A DNA stretch of 64,000 nucleotides from the NCBI GenBank assembly GCA_018340805.1, contig JACMZG010001913.1:39965557-40029556 (forward strand), in the 5' to 3' direction. Shown here one piece after another: positions 39,320 through 50,400 of the stretch. The position numbers and the translations under genes were made by a program. The notes below the pieces were generated by a model that did not search any database, had not been told where the DNA came from, and saw nothing but the letters and a program-made list of their open reading frames with translations. Source of the DNA: Microvelia longipes (taxonomy: Eukaryota > Arthropoda > Insecta > Hemiptera > Veliidae). The first letter of the stretch is position 1. Every line of letters starts with the position of its first letter.

Positions 39320-40005
39320 TAATTAATATAGTCACATTTAATTTAATAGTCACATTTAATTTAATTATAGTCACATTAATTTAATTATAGTTTACATTTA
39401 ATAATAGTCACATTTAATTAATTATAGTCACATTAATTAATTAAGTCACATTTAATTTAATTATAGTCACATTTAATTTAATTATAGTCACATTTAATTT
39501 AATTATATCACATTTAATTTAATTAAGTCACATTTAATTTAATTAAGTCCACTTTAATTATTTAATTTATAGTCACATTTAATTATAGTCAATTTAATTT
39601 AATTATAGTCACATTAATTAATATAGTCCCAGTCACTTAATTTATTAGTCACATTTAATTTATTATACAAATTAATTAATTATAGTCACATTTAATTTAT
39701 TATAGTCACATAATTTAATTATAGTCACATTTAATTAATAAGTCACATTATAGTCACATTTAATAATTAGTAGTCACATTTAATTAATTTAATTATAGTC
39801 ACATTTAATTTAATATAGTCACACACATTTATATTAATTATAAGTCACACATTTAAGTTTAATAATTAGTCACATTTTTAATTAATTATTATAGTCACAT
39901 TAATTTAATTATTAGTCACATTTATTTAATTATAGTCACATTTAATTTAATATAGTCACATTTATTATTATAGTCAGATATAATTAGTCACTAATTAGTC
40001 ACATT
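39320..40005. repeat. ATAGTCACATTTAATTTAATT minisatellite, about 690 bp
   Basis: About 30 irregular units of 18-22 bp, TAGTCACATTTAATTTAAT, with many small indels. Confidence 0.95.
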
Positions 40006-40214
40006 TCTCTGGTCCGGTTCCTGGACTATAGAAAATAGCGTTCTTTCCACTAAAAATCCAAAACCGAGATTCCCTATGAATTTTCCGTTTCACTTGTTTT
40101 TAAGAGCTCTCAAGTAGGTTTTGCCAAGATGTCTGTCTGTATGTATCTTATTTGTTTGTAACTCAAGTTAGGAAGCTGAATAAAACACAAAGTCTCTCCA
40201 CAAATCGTTTATAC

Positions 40215-40258
40215 TTAAACAGGCCGGATTTCGATCTCTAGATCATCATCAGTGCCGG
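40215..40258 (-). ncRNA. Class B hammerhead-like motif, left arm
   Basis: Minus strand: CCGGCA-CUGAUGA-U-GAUC-UAGA-GAUC-GAAA-UCCGGCC-UG. Core and GAAA intact, stem II GAUC/GAUC perfect. Stem III would have been AGCCGGCU but is altered (AUCCGGCC), so the U before the cleavage site is lost. Confidence 0.5.
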
Positions 40259-40299
40259 TGAGAAGAAAAGCAGAGCTTTAATCAAACCCTAGTTAGATC

Positions 40300-40530
40300 A
40301 TATAGCAGACTATATGACTCAATAGAGCAGTCCCATATTGACTCATATAGATCAGCGCATATGATCATATAGAGTCTCGCTATATGACTCATATAGAGTC
40401 AGTCCGCTATAGACCATATGTCAGTCCGCTATATGACCAGTCGTCAGTCGCTAATGACTCATATAGAGTCATCGCTATATACTCATATAGACAGTCCGCT
40501 ATTAGAGTCAGTCCGCTAATGACTCTAACT
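40300..40530. repeat. ATGACTCATATAGAGTCAGTC minisatellite inside the element
   Basis: About 8-9 degenerate units of 24-28 bp containing GTCAGTCCGCTATATGACTC. One unit is also found in the centre of the related element at 62,430-62,470. Confidence 0.85.
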
Positions 40531-40560
40531 AAAGTTGATTAAAGCCTGCTTTCTTCTCAC

Positions 40561-40604
40561 CGGCACTGATGGTGATGAGAGATCGAAAGCCGGCTCTGTT
40601 TATA
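40561..40604 (+). ncRNA. Class B hammerhead-like motif, right arm
   Basis: CCGGCA-CUGAUGG-U-GAU-GAGAG-AUC-GAAA-GCCGGCUC-UGU. Stem III palindrome AGCCGGCU and the UC site intact. The invariant A9 of CUGAUGA is G, so reduced or no activity is expected. Confidence 0.5.
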
Positions 40605-40864
40605 AGTAATAACGATTGTGGAGAGACTTGGTGTTTATTCAGTTTTATATACTAACTCCACTGCTCAGTTTTATTGACATAAAGTTAGGAACTTTTCCCT
40701 TAATTATTTTATTCAAATGCTGAATACTATTTGCGAATTTTTAATATAAAATTACGCTTTTCATAAACAATGAGCATGGGGACGTTTATACGCTCCATTT
40801 TCGTGCGCATATACCATTCCGGCAAAAAAGCTTTTAAAGATTCCAAAAAATGAATGAGAATTAA

Positions 40865-40896
40865 ACTCTCTCCTCTCTCTCTCCTCTCTCTCTCTC

Positions 40897-40934
<38 letters not shown>

Positions 40935-41045
40935 AATATAATATATATATATATAAATTATATATATATAATATATATATGTGTGTGTGTGTGTTGTGTG
41001 TGTGTGTGTGTATGTATATATATATATAATTTATATATATTATGT
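40865..41045. repeat. (CT)n-(TA)n-(TG)n microsatellite
   Basis: CT/TC run, TA tracts, (TG)n at about 40,980-41,010 and TA again. Confidence 0.97.
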
Positions 41046-41343
41046 TTATTTTTTTAGTTCACCCATAGTTTTATGACAAAGAAAAACACTTACAAGTGAG
41101 TGGAAATAAACATTTCTTCTTTTCTCTTCATTTTGAGCTCTGTATTCCATACTTCAGGTCAACTCTCTCTTCTCCCTTTTTCTTTTCTGTTGAACAAAAA
41201 AAAATAAATATATAGGATAGTACAAGACAAGGAATGTACAGGAAACTTCTAATAACCAGGATAGCCACACTGGAAGCCTCTGGACCCCGATTTGAGATAA
41301 ATATGTTCCCAGAAATGGTAAGGACGAAGCCCTGTAGGCACCA

Positions 41344-41548
41344 TAAGGATGTTGAATAAGGATATGACGCATTAAGAAACATTTCTGACCCATGGAAGTT
41401 GTATGAGATAGAGAAATAGGACAAACTTACCTTCCCTTTCGTGTTTCGTGTTGCATTCTCTCTATGTTTTGATTTTCGATGGGGACACTTTGTTGAATGG
41501 CAATTCGACTTAGTGCGTCATCCCCTTTATTCAACATCCTTGGTATAG
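41344..41548. mobile_element. Internally deleted copy of the 444-bp MITE
   Basis: AAGGATGTTGAATAAGGATA ... TCCCCTTTATTCAACATCCTT, the same ends and subterminal blocks (CCATGGAAGTTGTATGAGAT) as 32,954-33,397, lacking about 230 bp. No clear target duplication. Confidence 0.85.
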
Positions 41549-42709
41549 GCACTTAGATACGCCTCTTCTTCCTGGCTATCTTTCAGGATTTAATAGTGTT
41601 CTGCCTCAAAGAGAAATCTAGAAGTCCTTTATAAATCTTAAGACGGGGGATCCATGATGATTAAAAAAATGATTGAAAGAGAAATAAGTTTTAAATACAG
41701 CATTATATCAAGTGTGAAAAATTTCACAAGGATTGACTACTAAGCCATTTGGATCTCAATAAGAAGAACTTAGACATCCCTAAATTTATTTCTGAGTTGT
41801 CAACCTAAATTGAGAATAAGCCCTTTTTTCAGTTCTCCTTAAAACGCGTTTAACTGTTTTATTTTTTACCGTTTTCAGTAGAAGATTAAACAAATAAAAC
41901 CTTTATTATTTCATTATGAAGTACAGCCTTAGCGTAAAAACAATAGAAATTCGTCAATTAAATAACATTTTAAAACTTAAAACAAAGAGCAACACTTACA
42001 GAAGAAACAAACGCATTGAAAAACACACTTACTCGATATCACTATTCTTTAAATTCCTTTGACAGGTATTCCTAATACTAAAAAATACATCTATTGTAAG
42101 TTTTCTAATCAAGTTTTTTTTAAAATCACTTAATCTAATTTTTAGTATGATTATCGATCTATTAAAATAATTTTATTCCTAAATTTCAATGACCAGCCTC
42201 GGAGTACTTCATCTATGTTGTTCTATAATTAAATTATTACTATTGATGCTTAGTATTATACTTATGACTAGGTTTCCTAAACCTATTAATGTTAGATTTA
42301 ATATAAATTAAATTAGATTAGAATGTAAAAATAAATAAATTATCACAGTCATAACACCTAACGTTTGAACGCAGTTTACAAGTTTTCCTATTAATATCAT
42401 AATTATTCATAATAATAAAAAAAAAAAATATATTCTTAATATTTTCTTCTGAACTAATAATATACTCTTGGTGTTAATATGCTCTTAGAGAAATATGCCA
42501 TAACAGATCCATATGTATAGGATTAGACCCAGATCCAATCCTCAAAGCCTAGAACAGTATTTGAAATCAAACAGCTACTTAAAAAGTCGCTAAAAAGAAA
42601 GATTTTATGCTTTAAAATTAGCTACTAGCAAATAAACACATAAAGGGCGCAAAGCCTCAAATTACTAAAACGAATATTTTTAAGATATGCCTCTTATCCA
42701 AGATGCCCA
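41549..42709. other. AT-rich gene-free stretch
   Basis: No gene or paired repeat recognised. Confidence 0.5.
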
Positions 42710-43085
42710 GAGGTGTTTGTTAATAAAACAAGTTAATGGCTGAACACGTCTCAATTTCGAAAATATCTCCTTAACAAGGACTCAATCGCGACTCGTATCG
42801 GATGGTTGTCCAGCGAAACCTCTAGAGTCCAAAGGTCGCCTGCAACCCATCCGATACGATCGGCAAATCAGATCCTGTCAGGAAGTATTTAACGATAAAA
42901 TTGAGAACGGTGTTCCAAGCATTACACTTTGTACTTGTGTAAATTGACCTGAAGTGCGTTCTGCCGGGACCCCATCCGGATACGAGCGGCAGACTGTAGA
43001 CCTTGTTCAGGAAGAATTACGAAAAATTGAGACGGGTTCAGCCATTCACTTTATTAACAAAACCCCCTGGCTCTGGTCTAATAGA
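42710..43085. mobile_element. Degraded relatives of the 7.2-kb fold-back
   Basis: Three partial arms: GACTCGTATCGGATGG (42,789), CCATCCGATACGATCGG (42,847) and CCATCCGGATACGAGCGG (42,972), with TTGTTAATAAAAC/TTTATTAACAAAAC ends. Confidence 0.65.
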
Positions 43086-43159
43086 GGGATAAGGCAACTA
43101 TAAAGGGAGTGATATTTGTTATGTTTCTCTTTGCTCTAAAATTAGAAACTGATAAATAT

Positions 43160-43520
43160 ATACAAAAAGACGAGCGAAGCGAGTCCTAGATATTCTTTTT
43201 CTCTAAAATTAGCTAGTAACAAACAAACATATGGAGGCGAGCGTAGCGAGCCCTTACACAGTATTTATTTTTATTTTCACCTATACTTTAAACTAAGTGC
43301 TGCATGATAAATACACACATTTATGGGAGCCATAAAATATTTATTTATACATCTAATCTCTGTTTCTTAACTAAGAAATGAAAAACGTAATAATAAAGGC
43401 GAGCGAAGCGAGCCCATATTATGTTATATTTTTAATCTATGTTTAAAATAAGTTACTGACAAATGGCCAGCGAAGCAAGCCGTCGAATATTTACTTTTTA
43501 CTTAATGCTCTAACATTAGG
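43160..43520. repeat. Divergent tandem units with GCGAGCGAAGCGAGCC
   Basis: GAGCG(A/T)AGCGAG(T/C)CC recurs at about 43,170, 43,238, 43,401 and 43,469, each followed by AT-rich sequence with little similarity except ...TAAAAT(T)AG.TA.T.AC. A similar array lies at 51,225-51,470. Confidence 0.6.
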
Positions 43521-43789
43521 TACTTACATACTTGTTTCTGTATTATTTAATTTTAAAAGAGAATGAATACATGATATTTTTGTCAATATATGTGAAAAAC
43601 TGTAATAATTCTTACAAAGCAAGCACCTTAAGCATGGATTTTTCTTGTATATTTATTTGTAATTAGAGGTTAAAATAATTAACTACATTAATTACTTTAT
43701 TATTTCATTTATCTTAATTTTGATCTTTTTTCAAAAATAATTTTTCGATTTCCTACCAAAATAAAATTTAAGTAAAACCTTTATTTTTA

Positions 43790-44540
43790 CTTTTCCTCAT
43801 TTATACCGTAGATATAGGAAAAGTATTGTGTTTGTTATTATTTTTAATTATCCGTTTCAGGTTTTTTAAGGCCTCCTGAGTGGTTTTCACAAAGTCGTCT
43901 GCGTGTGTGTCTGTTATCATTATAGCTCCACGTTTATTTATGCTAGAGAGTTGAAACTTTGTACAAAAAATCAGACTACAACTAAAGTTGTGCTATTCCC
44001 AAAATATTTTATTTTTATGAAGTCATTAACCAGCACCAGACATGACTCAGCAAAAATTTTGAAAATTCATGAAACACGAAAAAATTATGCGATCGGATTA
44101 AGATTTTGATGTAGAGTAGATGTGAGACTAATATATGCGCCAAGTTTCATGTCTTCTTCGGCATTACTTAATTTTTTATTAAATAACTTTTGTACGATTT
44201 TTTTAAAAATTGTAAAAAGTTTGAAAATAATTTAATTGAGTGGAAATGAAGTAGAATTGGAAAGCATTGCGTAATAAATAAGTAGACTAGGTTTCATTTT
44301 AGTACGACAGGTTATCTATTGGTCTTGTTGGATCAAAAAAGTTAATTAGCATTGAGCGTTGTCCGGCTGTATGCGGGTGATCGCTGAGAATGAAAAGTGT
44401 GTCTGACGATGTGTTTCAGTATAAATTATGCGAATTGTACATTTTGAGGACAAGCGAAGCGAGTCCGAAGCAGGGAGGACATGCGCATCATCCGATGTAA
44501 TAAGGTAAACTTCCGAGGTGCCCCGTACCCATTTTTTGTC
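43790..44540 (+). repeat. Interspersed family R, full-length copy
   Basis: CTTTTCCTCATTTATACCG start, GTCGTCTGCGTGTGTGTCTG, AAGTCATTAACC, GCGATCGGATT, GGACAAGCGAAGCGAGTCCG and GAGGTGCCCCGTACCC end, in family order. Confidence 0.88.
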
Positions 44541-46024
44541 CTAAGTTTTGTATAAACACGGAATAACCTCAAATTCTAATCAGTTTTTACTCTCAAATGA
44601 CTTGATTTTTGTGCCAAGTTTAATTTAAATTACTCAAAAAAAGCCACACCTATGAATGTAGTTTCGTATAAATCTTAATTCAAATTTATATACCTCTTTT
44701 ATGAATGAATCGAGATCAAAAAGTTGAAATACTATAAAAAAAATTAAGGTTATTTTTTTCCTTTAGAGAAAAAAGTTGAAGTGGATCGTGTGAGAGGAAG
44801 TAGGGTAACCTGATACAGACTCGCGTCAAAATTTCGGTTCTTTCAGGTTGCGGGAGTATCAGTTTGACAACCGCTGTAAAAAAGTTCCTCTGATATTCAT
44901 TTTACTTTCCAAAAGTTTAAGGAAAAATATTGTCTTCTCCCTAACAATGTGAAACCAAGGTTTTATCATTGTTATCAGTTGCAGGCATTATTTCTTTAGT
45001 GAGTTTTCTTTTAAAAAAAATGACGAGAGTCGTGTCGGAAAGTGTTTAAAATCCGTTTCAGAGTTCCCTGATTACGAGTTTTCCAAGACACTCACAATAT
45101 TTATATATATATATATATATATACAAATATATTTTGTAATTTTATTTATTTAATATTTGTGAAATTGTATTTACATAGAAATAAACTATTTATAATACAT
45201 ATTGGGTGTACATGTAATCGAGTTTGGAGAGGGCTAGATCCCAATTGAAGTAGTTGTAAAGTTGTGGTAGTTATGATGTCATTAACCTGGTCTGCTGAGC
45301 AATTTATATAAAAAAAGCCGAGGCGATACCTGAAAATCCTAAAGTACTCTATATAAATTAATAATTCAAATGATGATGACCGTTAACGGTTGAAAGCCGG
45401 CTTTGTTATATAAATACAATAATGTGTGGAGAGACAATAACTGTTTTGTTTTTATTTATTAATTTAAGTAGGGTGTCATTTTGGTGTGTTGGAGCATCTG
45501 AGTTAAATTAAACCTGTCCGGTGTTTATATGAGCAATCAAAGTACTCATAGCCTGATTTTATTCTCGGTAACGCCGATCATTTTTTTTTGTTTCATTTAC
45601 AATATACAATGCTTCCTTCTCTTAATAGTTTTATAATCTCTTGTTACTCAATTTATATTTCATAGGAAAATGCAATGAAAAAATTTAAAGACTAGAAATA
45701 ACGGACCTCTTAACGAGTGCCACTGAGTTATCATGTCACGACATAGCCCAATGTGATGTCGGGTTTACATATCATTATATATGTCAAACAATAAAATCAA
45801 TAATAATGCTGATATAATTTGTTTGATTTCACTAGTTTGTTGTGCTTTACCAGGCTGTTTTACAAGAAAGTCCCTCTCTATTTTTCTCGAAAACTAACAA
45901 AGATATCGATATGCGGTCTTCGGAGATGGTTTTTGGTCAAAAAATAAAACTTGTCCGGAAAAATCCGATTTTGAGGTTATGTTACGGGCTTTAACCCACT
46001 TGTTTAGGGTAACTTTTTTGTTTT
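44541..46024. other. Gene-free stretch
   Basis: Short TA tract at about 45,100-45,125 and a single class B hammerhead-like unit at about 45,360-45,445. No gene seen. Confidence 0.5.
45367..45446 (+). ncRNA. Class B hammerhead-like motif, solo end
   Basis: AUGAUGA-U-GACCG-UUAA-CGGUU-GAAA-GCCGGCUUUG, followed by GTGTGGAGAGACAATAAC, the shared element terminus. Stem II is the best of the class (five pairs) and AGCCGGCU is intact, but C3 of CUGAUGA is A and the CCGGCA block upstream is missing. There is no inverted partner, so this is a solo end. Confidence 0.5.
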
Positions 46025-46036
46025 AGAGTTAGGTAT

Positions 46037-46916
46037 GCCTTCGACAGGGTATGGCATGCTGGGTTGCTTTGGAAGCTCAAGACCATACTTCTTTTTACTC
46101 ACTACCTTATCCTTCAATCCTTCCTTACCAATAGATACTTCCAAGTAAACCATCGCTCTTCCTTTTCCTCAATCTATCCTGTGAGAGCTGGGGTGCCTCA
46201 AGGAAGCATTCTGGGTCCTTTGTTGTATTCAATTTACACCCACGACATCCCCCAACATTCAAATACAACCCTAGCTACCTTTGCTGATGACAAAGCAATC
46301 CTATCAGTCCATAAAGATCACATTTCCGCTTCCGATTACCTTCAAATCCATCTTTTACTCCTAGAACCTTGGTTGCGGAAATGGAGGATAAAAATAAACG
46401 AACAGAAAAGTGCTCATGTAACCTTTGCTCTTCGGCATAGTACTTGTCCTCCAGTCACCCTCAACCAAGGCATCATTCCACAATCCTCCACTGTCCGTTA
46501 CCTTGCGGGTTACACCTCGACAGAAGACTGACATGGGCACACCATACGAAGACCAAACGAACTGACGTTACTCGACGTTTCAAACTACTTCTTAGACTTC
46601 TAGACCGTCGGTCCAAGCTAACACTAAATAATAAACTTCGAATCTATAATACTATTCTCAAGCCAGCTTGGGCCTACGGTTCGGAAGTCTGGGGTAGCAC
46701 CAAACCTTCCAACTCTAACCACCTCCAAATCCTCCAGTCCAGAGTCCTAAGAACCATCACAAACGTTCCCTTCTTCGTTTTTAACCTTCCCCTTCACCTT
46801 AATGTTCCATTTGTCCGCGACTATTGCAAATCCCGTTATAAATCCTTCCACGAATCTTTAACTAGGTCACTTCAATCCCTTGATCCAAATCCTTTCCTCC
46901 AGAACTATCCCTGATA
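46037..46916 (+). pseudogene. Jockey-like reverse transcriptase, 5'-truncated and frameshifted
   Basis: Frame 1 runs from 46,037 to the TGA at 46,529-46,531. The protein continues in the next frame from the LHLDRRL block (about 46,505) to the stop after LQNYP at 46,912-46,914. A one-base indel near the GLHLDRRLTW motif explains the break. It would have been the C-terminal half of the polymerase: fingers/palm motifs with FADD, then thumb and C-terminal region. No intact enzyme is encoded. Confidence 0.9.
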
Positions 46917-47108
46917 ATCCTAGACGCCTAAAGCGGCAGTGGCCTAGAGACCTGCTAGATTAATTAATTAACCTCCCTCCTCCTTACACGCCTGAGTGAT
47001 ATCTTTGGATATCTTCTCCTTCCCGCCAAATCACGCCACCATATCCCCTCACTAATACTTGTTACATTGAAAAAATGTAGTTGTATTAATAAAATCAAAT
47101 TAAAAAAA
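46037..47108 (+). mobile_element. 5'-truncated Jockey-like LINE with 12-bp target duplication
   Basis: Flanked by AGAGTTAGGTAT at 46,025-46,036 and 47,109-47,120, ending in AAAATCAAATTAAAAAAA. Truncated exactly at the reverse-transcriptase motif AFDRVWHAGLLWKLK, then RAGVPQGSILGPLLYSIYTHD, TFADDKAIL (catalytic FADD at 46,280-46,291), WRIKINEQKS, and after one frameshift (about 46,505) LHLDRRLTWAHHTKTKR and AYGSEVWG. These motifs are diagnostic of Jockey-clade elements. The clean duplication and near-intact frame indicate a fairly recent insertion. Confidence 0.93.
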
Positions 47109-47189
47109 GAGTTAGGTATAGGCAAGTTTAATGGACTGTGAGTTTAATGAGGAAAAATAATAATGAAGACGGCAGTCCGAGTTTTATTA

Positions 47190-47198
47190 CATATATTA

Positions 47199-47280
<82 letters not shown>
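47190..47280. repeat. (TA)n microsatellite
   Basis: About 90 bp of TA dinucleotides. Confidence 0.97.
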
Positions 47281-47281
<1 letters not shown>

Positions 47282-47329
47282 ATTTATTTTATTTACATAT
47301 ATTTTATTTCTGTTCTTTTGTAATTGGTT

Positions 47330-48270
47330 TATGGTTTTGTTTTCTTGTTATTAGATTCACTGAGGATGCCAAGCATCGCTTGTGCGAAAGCTCTGATGAA
47401 ATAAATTAATCTAACAAAAACTCGGACTGCTGTCTTCATTATTATTCTCTTATAATGTTATATATTATATTTATTATTATAAATGATAACAACACTAACC
47501 TGTTTCATAAATGATATCTTAATTTCATGGAAGCACTATAAGTCCGTACAGTTTTTCCTTATCACTATTTTACGTAGTTTCACAATGAATCACGAGGAAA
47601 ATTATTTACAGTTGTGCTAGTTTCATTAAAATTATTTTAATCTACTTTGTCACATTTTAACTGTTCAATTTGTCCAGGAAAAATTATCAAAATAAATCAA
47701 ATGTGTTCGTAATATTATTAAAAAACCCGAATAAAATTATGTAACGTCAGTTAAGTATCTTGACGAAGTACTGAAATACAATGTTTAGAGCGTTGAAGAT
47801 TTTTTTTGCCCCTCCCCCTTTATTTGGTTTCAAAGGGCCTATGTAATATGTTATGTGTTCATCCCCCACTTTATTCTTTAAAGTAAACTATTGTTTAGTT
47901 GTTGCCCCCACTCTTGCTGAGGGGTGGTCTAAGCATGTTATGTATGGTTGAATACACTTTGTGTATCTCGCATCTCAGCTGAGACATAATATCATGTTTC
48001 GTTTAACAGAATATAAGGGTAAAGGACATGAATCAAGTCGCCTATGTACTGTCTTAGTGAAAGCTAATACGCTCTTTTTTCGGATGGAAATCGGTGTGGT
48101 ATGCAATTTTACGACGAGTAGTTAAAAAACCTGTCTCTAACTTTTTTTCACAAAACAAAGCCATGATAATTATCATTTAAACTTTTCTGGTAAAAGAGTG
48201 CCCTTCAATGTTGTACCGAAAATAACCTATACCGGTGTTTTCATGATATGGAAAATAAGGGACCGAAAAG
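47330..48270. other. Gene-free stretch
   Basis: Near 47,150-47,445 the sequences AATAATGAAGACGGCAGTCC and GGACTGCTGTCTTCATTATT form an inverted pair about 300 bp apart enclosing the microsatellite. Otherwise nothing recognised. Confidence 0.5.
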
Positions 48271-48790
48271 ATTGTAAGAATAAGAATATTTTTATTACGT
48301 ACATAAATACAATAAGTAAATTACAAAATTAAACAAAAAAATTATCAAGTTACAAAATTAACAATTTAAAAAAGTTAAAACAAGATTATAATTTTTTTTA
48401 ATAAAATATACAAAAAGAAAACAACAAAAAACTAAGTGTTGAAGAACTTATTATAACAAATAACGCAGGATAAATATAACAATATTCTCTTTCAACCAAA
48501 ACTATCAAAACATAATATAAAACTATAAATATTAATTACAAAAAGGGGAGGATACGAAATAGTGAGAGGCCATGCGGACGCAGAATCACCTTTAAAGCAG
48601 ATCTCTTAGTTCCTTATTTGTTATTCCAATAAATTAGAATCCACTGTATTTAAATGTTGTTTCAGTTTGATGAAATGTTGTTGATCAGTTATGGTTTTAA
48701 TAACATTAGTCCAGAACTCGCTGTTGCAGCTGCTTCTACATATACGTCTGTTATTAGAGAGTGCTTGCGTTAGATATGATATCATTTATA
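48270..48790 (-). pseudogene. Possible LINE 3' relic
   Basis: The minus strand reads NRRICRSSCNSEFWTNVIKT and ITDQQHFIKLKQHLNTVD, faintly like the FF--R-V--WN-LP...FK--LD end of RTE-like elements, followed by AT-rich sequence. Weak. Confidence 0.25.
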
Positions 48791-48814
48791 TTTGAACGAT
48801 AACTTTTTTTTACT

Positions 48815-49080
48815 TTTCCTCGCCTGGTATGGTAGGGATGTGTGGACAGTGTTTTTTTAGATTAATTATACGTTTTAGGTATTTTAAAAACGATTTCAGT
48901 GGTTTTCGCCATGATGACTGTGTGTGTGTGTCTGTGTGATGCATAACTCACGCTGTGATTATGCAAAACGTTAAACTTATAGCAGAAAAATCAAACTTAG
49001 GTAATGCTAACCATTTTTTGAAATTTCTCGCAGATATACGCGTGACAATGAATCCACAAAATTTGAATTTGGTTTTGCCG
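48815..49080 (+). repeat. Divergent interspersed family R fragment
   Basis: TTTTCCTCGCCTGGTATGG, GTGTGTGTGTCTGTGTGATG and later blocks in family order, strongly diverged. Confidence 0.5.
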
Positions 49081-49277
49081 CCGTTTTAAAATATTGTTTT
49101 TGAATTTATACATTTTAACTAGCTAACAATTATCTTGCATAGCAATGGCATTTCACCCATCACTGTGGCCATCTTAAAAACTAAAACTACATTGTTGAAA
49201 ATGAATGAAAGCACAAAAACATAATTAATAACTTGACAAATTTTAACTTTCAGACATCTATCTGCTTCTTGAAAGTT

Positions 49278-49885
49278 ATGTGGCCCGCGGGCAAAATTAA
49301 AATGTTTGGAAAACGATAAATAAATTAAAAATATTAGGTATATAAGCAAATAATTTATTGAATTCAAAATTATTATAAAAAGTTAGATACCAAGATAAGG
49401 AGGAGGAGAAACAAAAACTAGTAAGATAAGAAACAATTACATAAAGAGCGGCCGCCTTTCATATCAAATGTCATTGTCGGATTTGGCGAATTCTAATTAT
49501 TTTAGTGAATTTTTATTTTCACAATAATTAGATAAAAAAAGCTATTTTGCCTTCTGTGAATTGCCGAAAAGGAGTTGATAAAATACAATCCTTTTAATCT
49601 TTTATTTCATGGGAATACTTTTTAAAAATATTTTTACACCTAGTATTCTAGCAAAATTTGTCTTCAGTTATATTTCAAGATCAAGGATACTTCGTTTTGT
49701 TTTTTCCGTTTAGTGTTAAAGTTCCTCAATTCATATTCTTTGAGAATAAATTTGACTTTAGTGAAACACCAGCGTAACAGCAATTTGTTGCGGGTTTGGC
49801 ATACTTTAAAATTTAAGGAATGCGGCCCGCGACTGGCTGTAAAAAGACTAAACGGCCCTTAGCTGGAAAGGTTTGCCCAGGCCTG
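49278..49885. mobile_element. hAT-like relic with CAGGCCTGGGCAAAC end, copy 2
   Basis: Matches 31,520-32,105 closely and keeps the right end GGTTTGCCCAGGCCTG, the mirror of the left end of copy 1. The two copies together define about 650 bp of a non-autonomous hAT element. Confidence 0.8.
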
Positions 49886-49919
49886 GTTTAAACCTTATGG
49901 GTTCAAATTTATATTATTA

Positions 49920-50400
49920 CTTATCCTCACTTATACCGTATAGGTATATAGGAAAAGTATTGCGTTTGCAAAACATGATGCGATCCAATTAAAATTTGGC
50001 AAATAAGACAAAAATATGTGCCAAGTTTCATCTTAATATTAGCATTAGTTCAATTTGTATCGAATGACCTGTATTCATTTTTTTAAAAATTCGAGTTTTG
50101 TTTTTATACAACATGTATATCCATAAATTTTGGTGGATTATAAAAGTTAAGCAGCAGATAAGTTAGTGTCTGGATGAGTGATTCCTGGAATGAAACGGGT
50201 GGATTTACTATCTGAGGACGAGCGAAGTCCTCAGATGGTAACGGACTCAAGAGTGAGTCCGAAGACTTGTTACAGTTTAAATGTAACGACTATAGTATAC
50301 TCTTAAGTCGAACGAAGCAAGTCCGATGTATAATGGATGAGCCTTGAGAATCCGATGTGGTAAGAAAAACGTTCCGAGGTACCCCGTACCCGATTTTTTA
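49920..50400 (+). repeat. Interspersed family R, internally deleted copy
   Basis: CTTATCCTCACTTATACCG start, GATGCGATCCAATTAAAATT, GGACGAGCGAAGTCC, and GAGGTACCCCGTACCCGATT end. Lacks the TGACGTCA middle. Confidence 0.8.

Larger units (their letters stand above)
40176..40643. mobile_element. PLE-related inverted-repeat element with class B hammerhead-like ends
   Basis: Arms of about 115 bp: CTGAATAAAACAC + AAGTCTCTCCACAA + hammerhead-like block + GGTGAGAAGAAAAGC at the left, mirrored at the right. The centre is a minisatellite of ATGACTCATATAGAGTCAGT units. GTCTCTCCACA is the end shared with 59,047, 62,352 and the GIY-YIG-bearing PLE at 63.27 kb. Confidence 0.85.
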
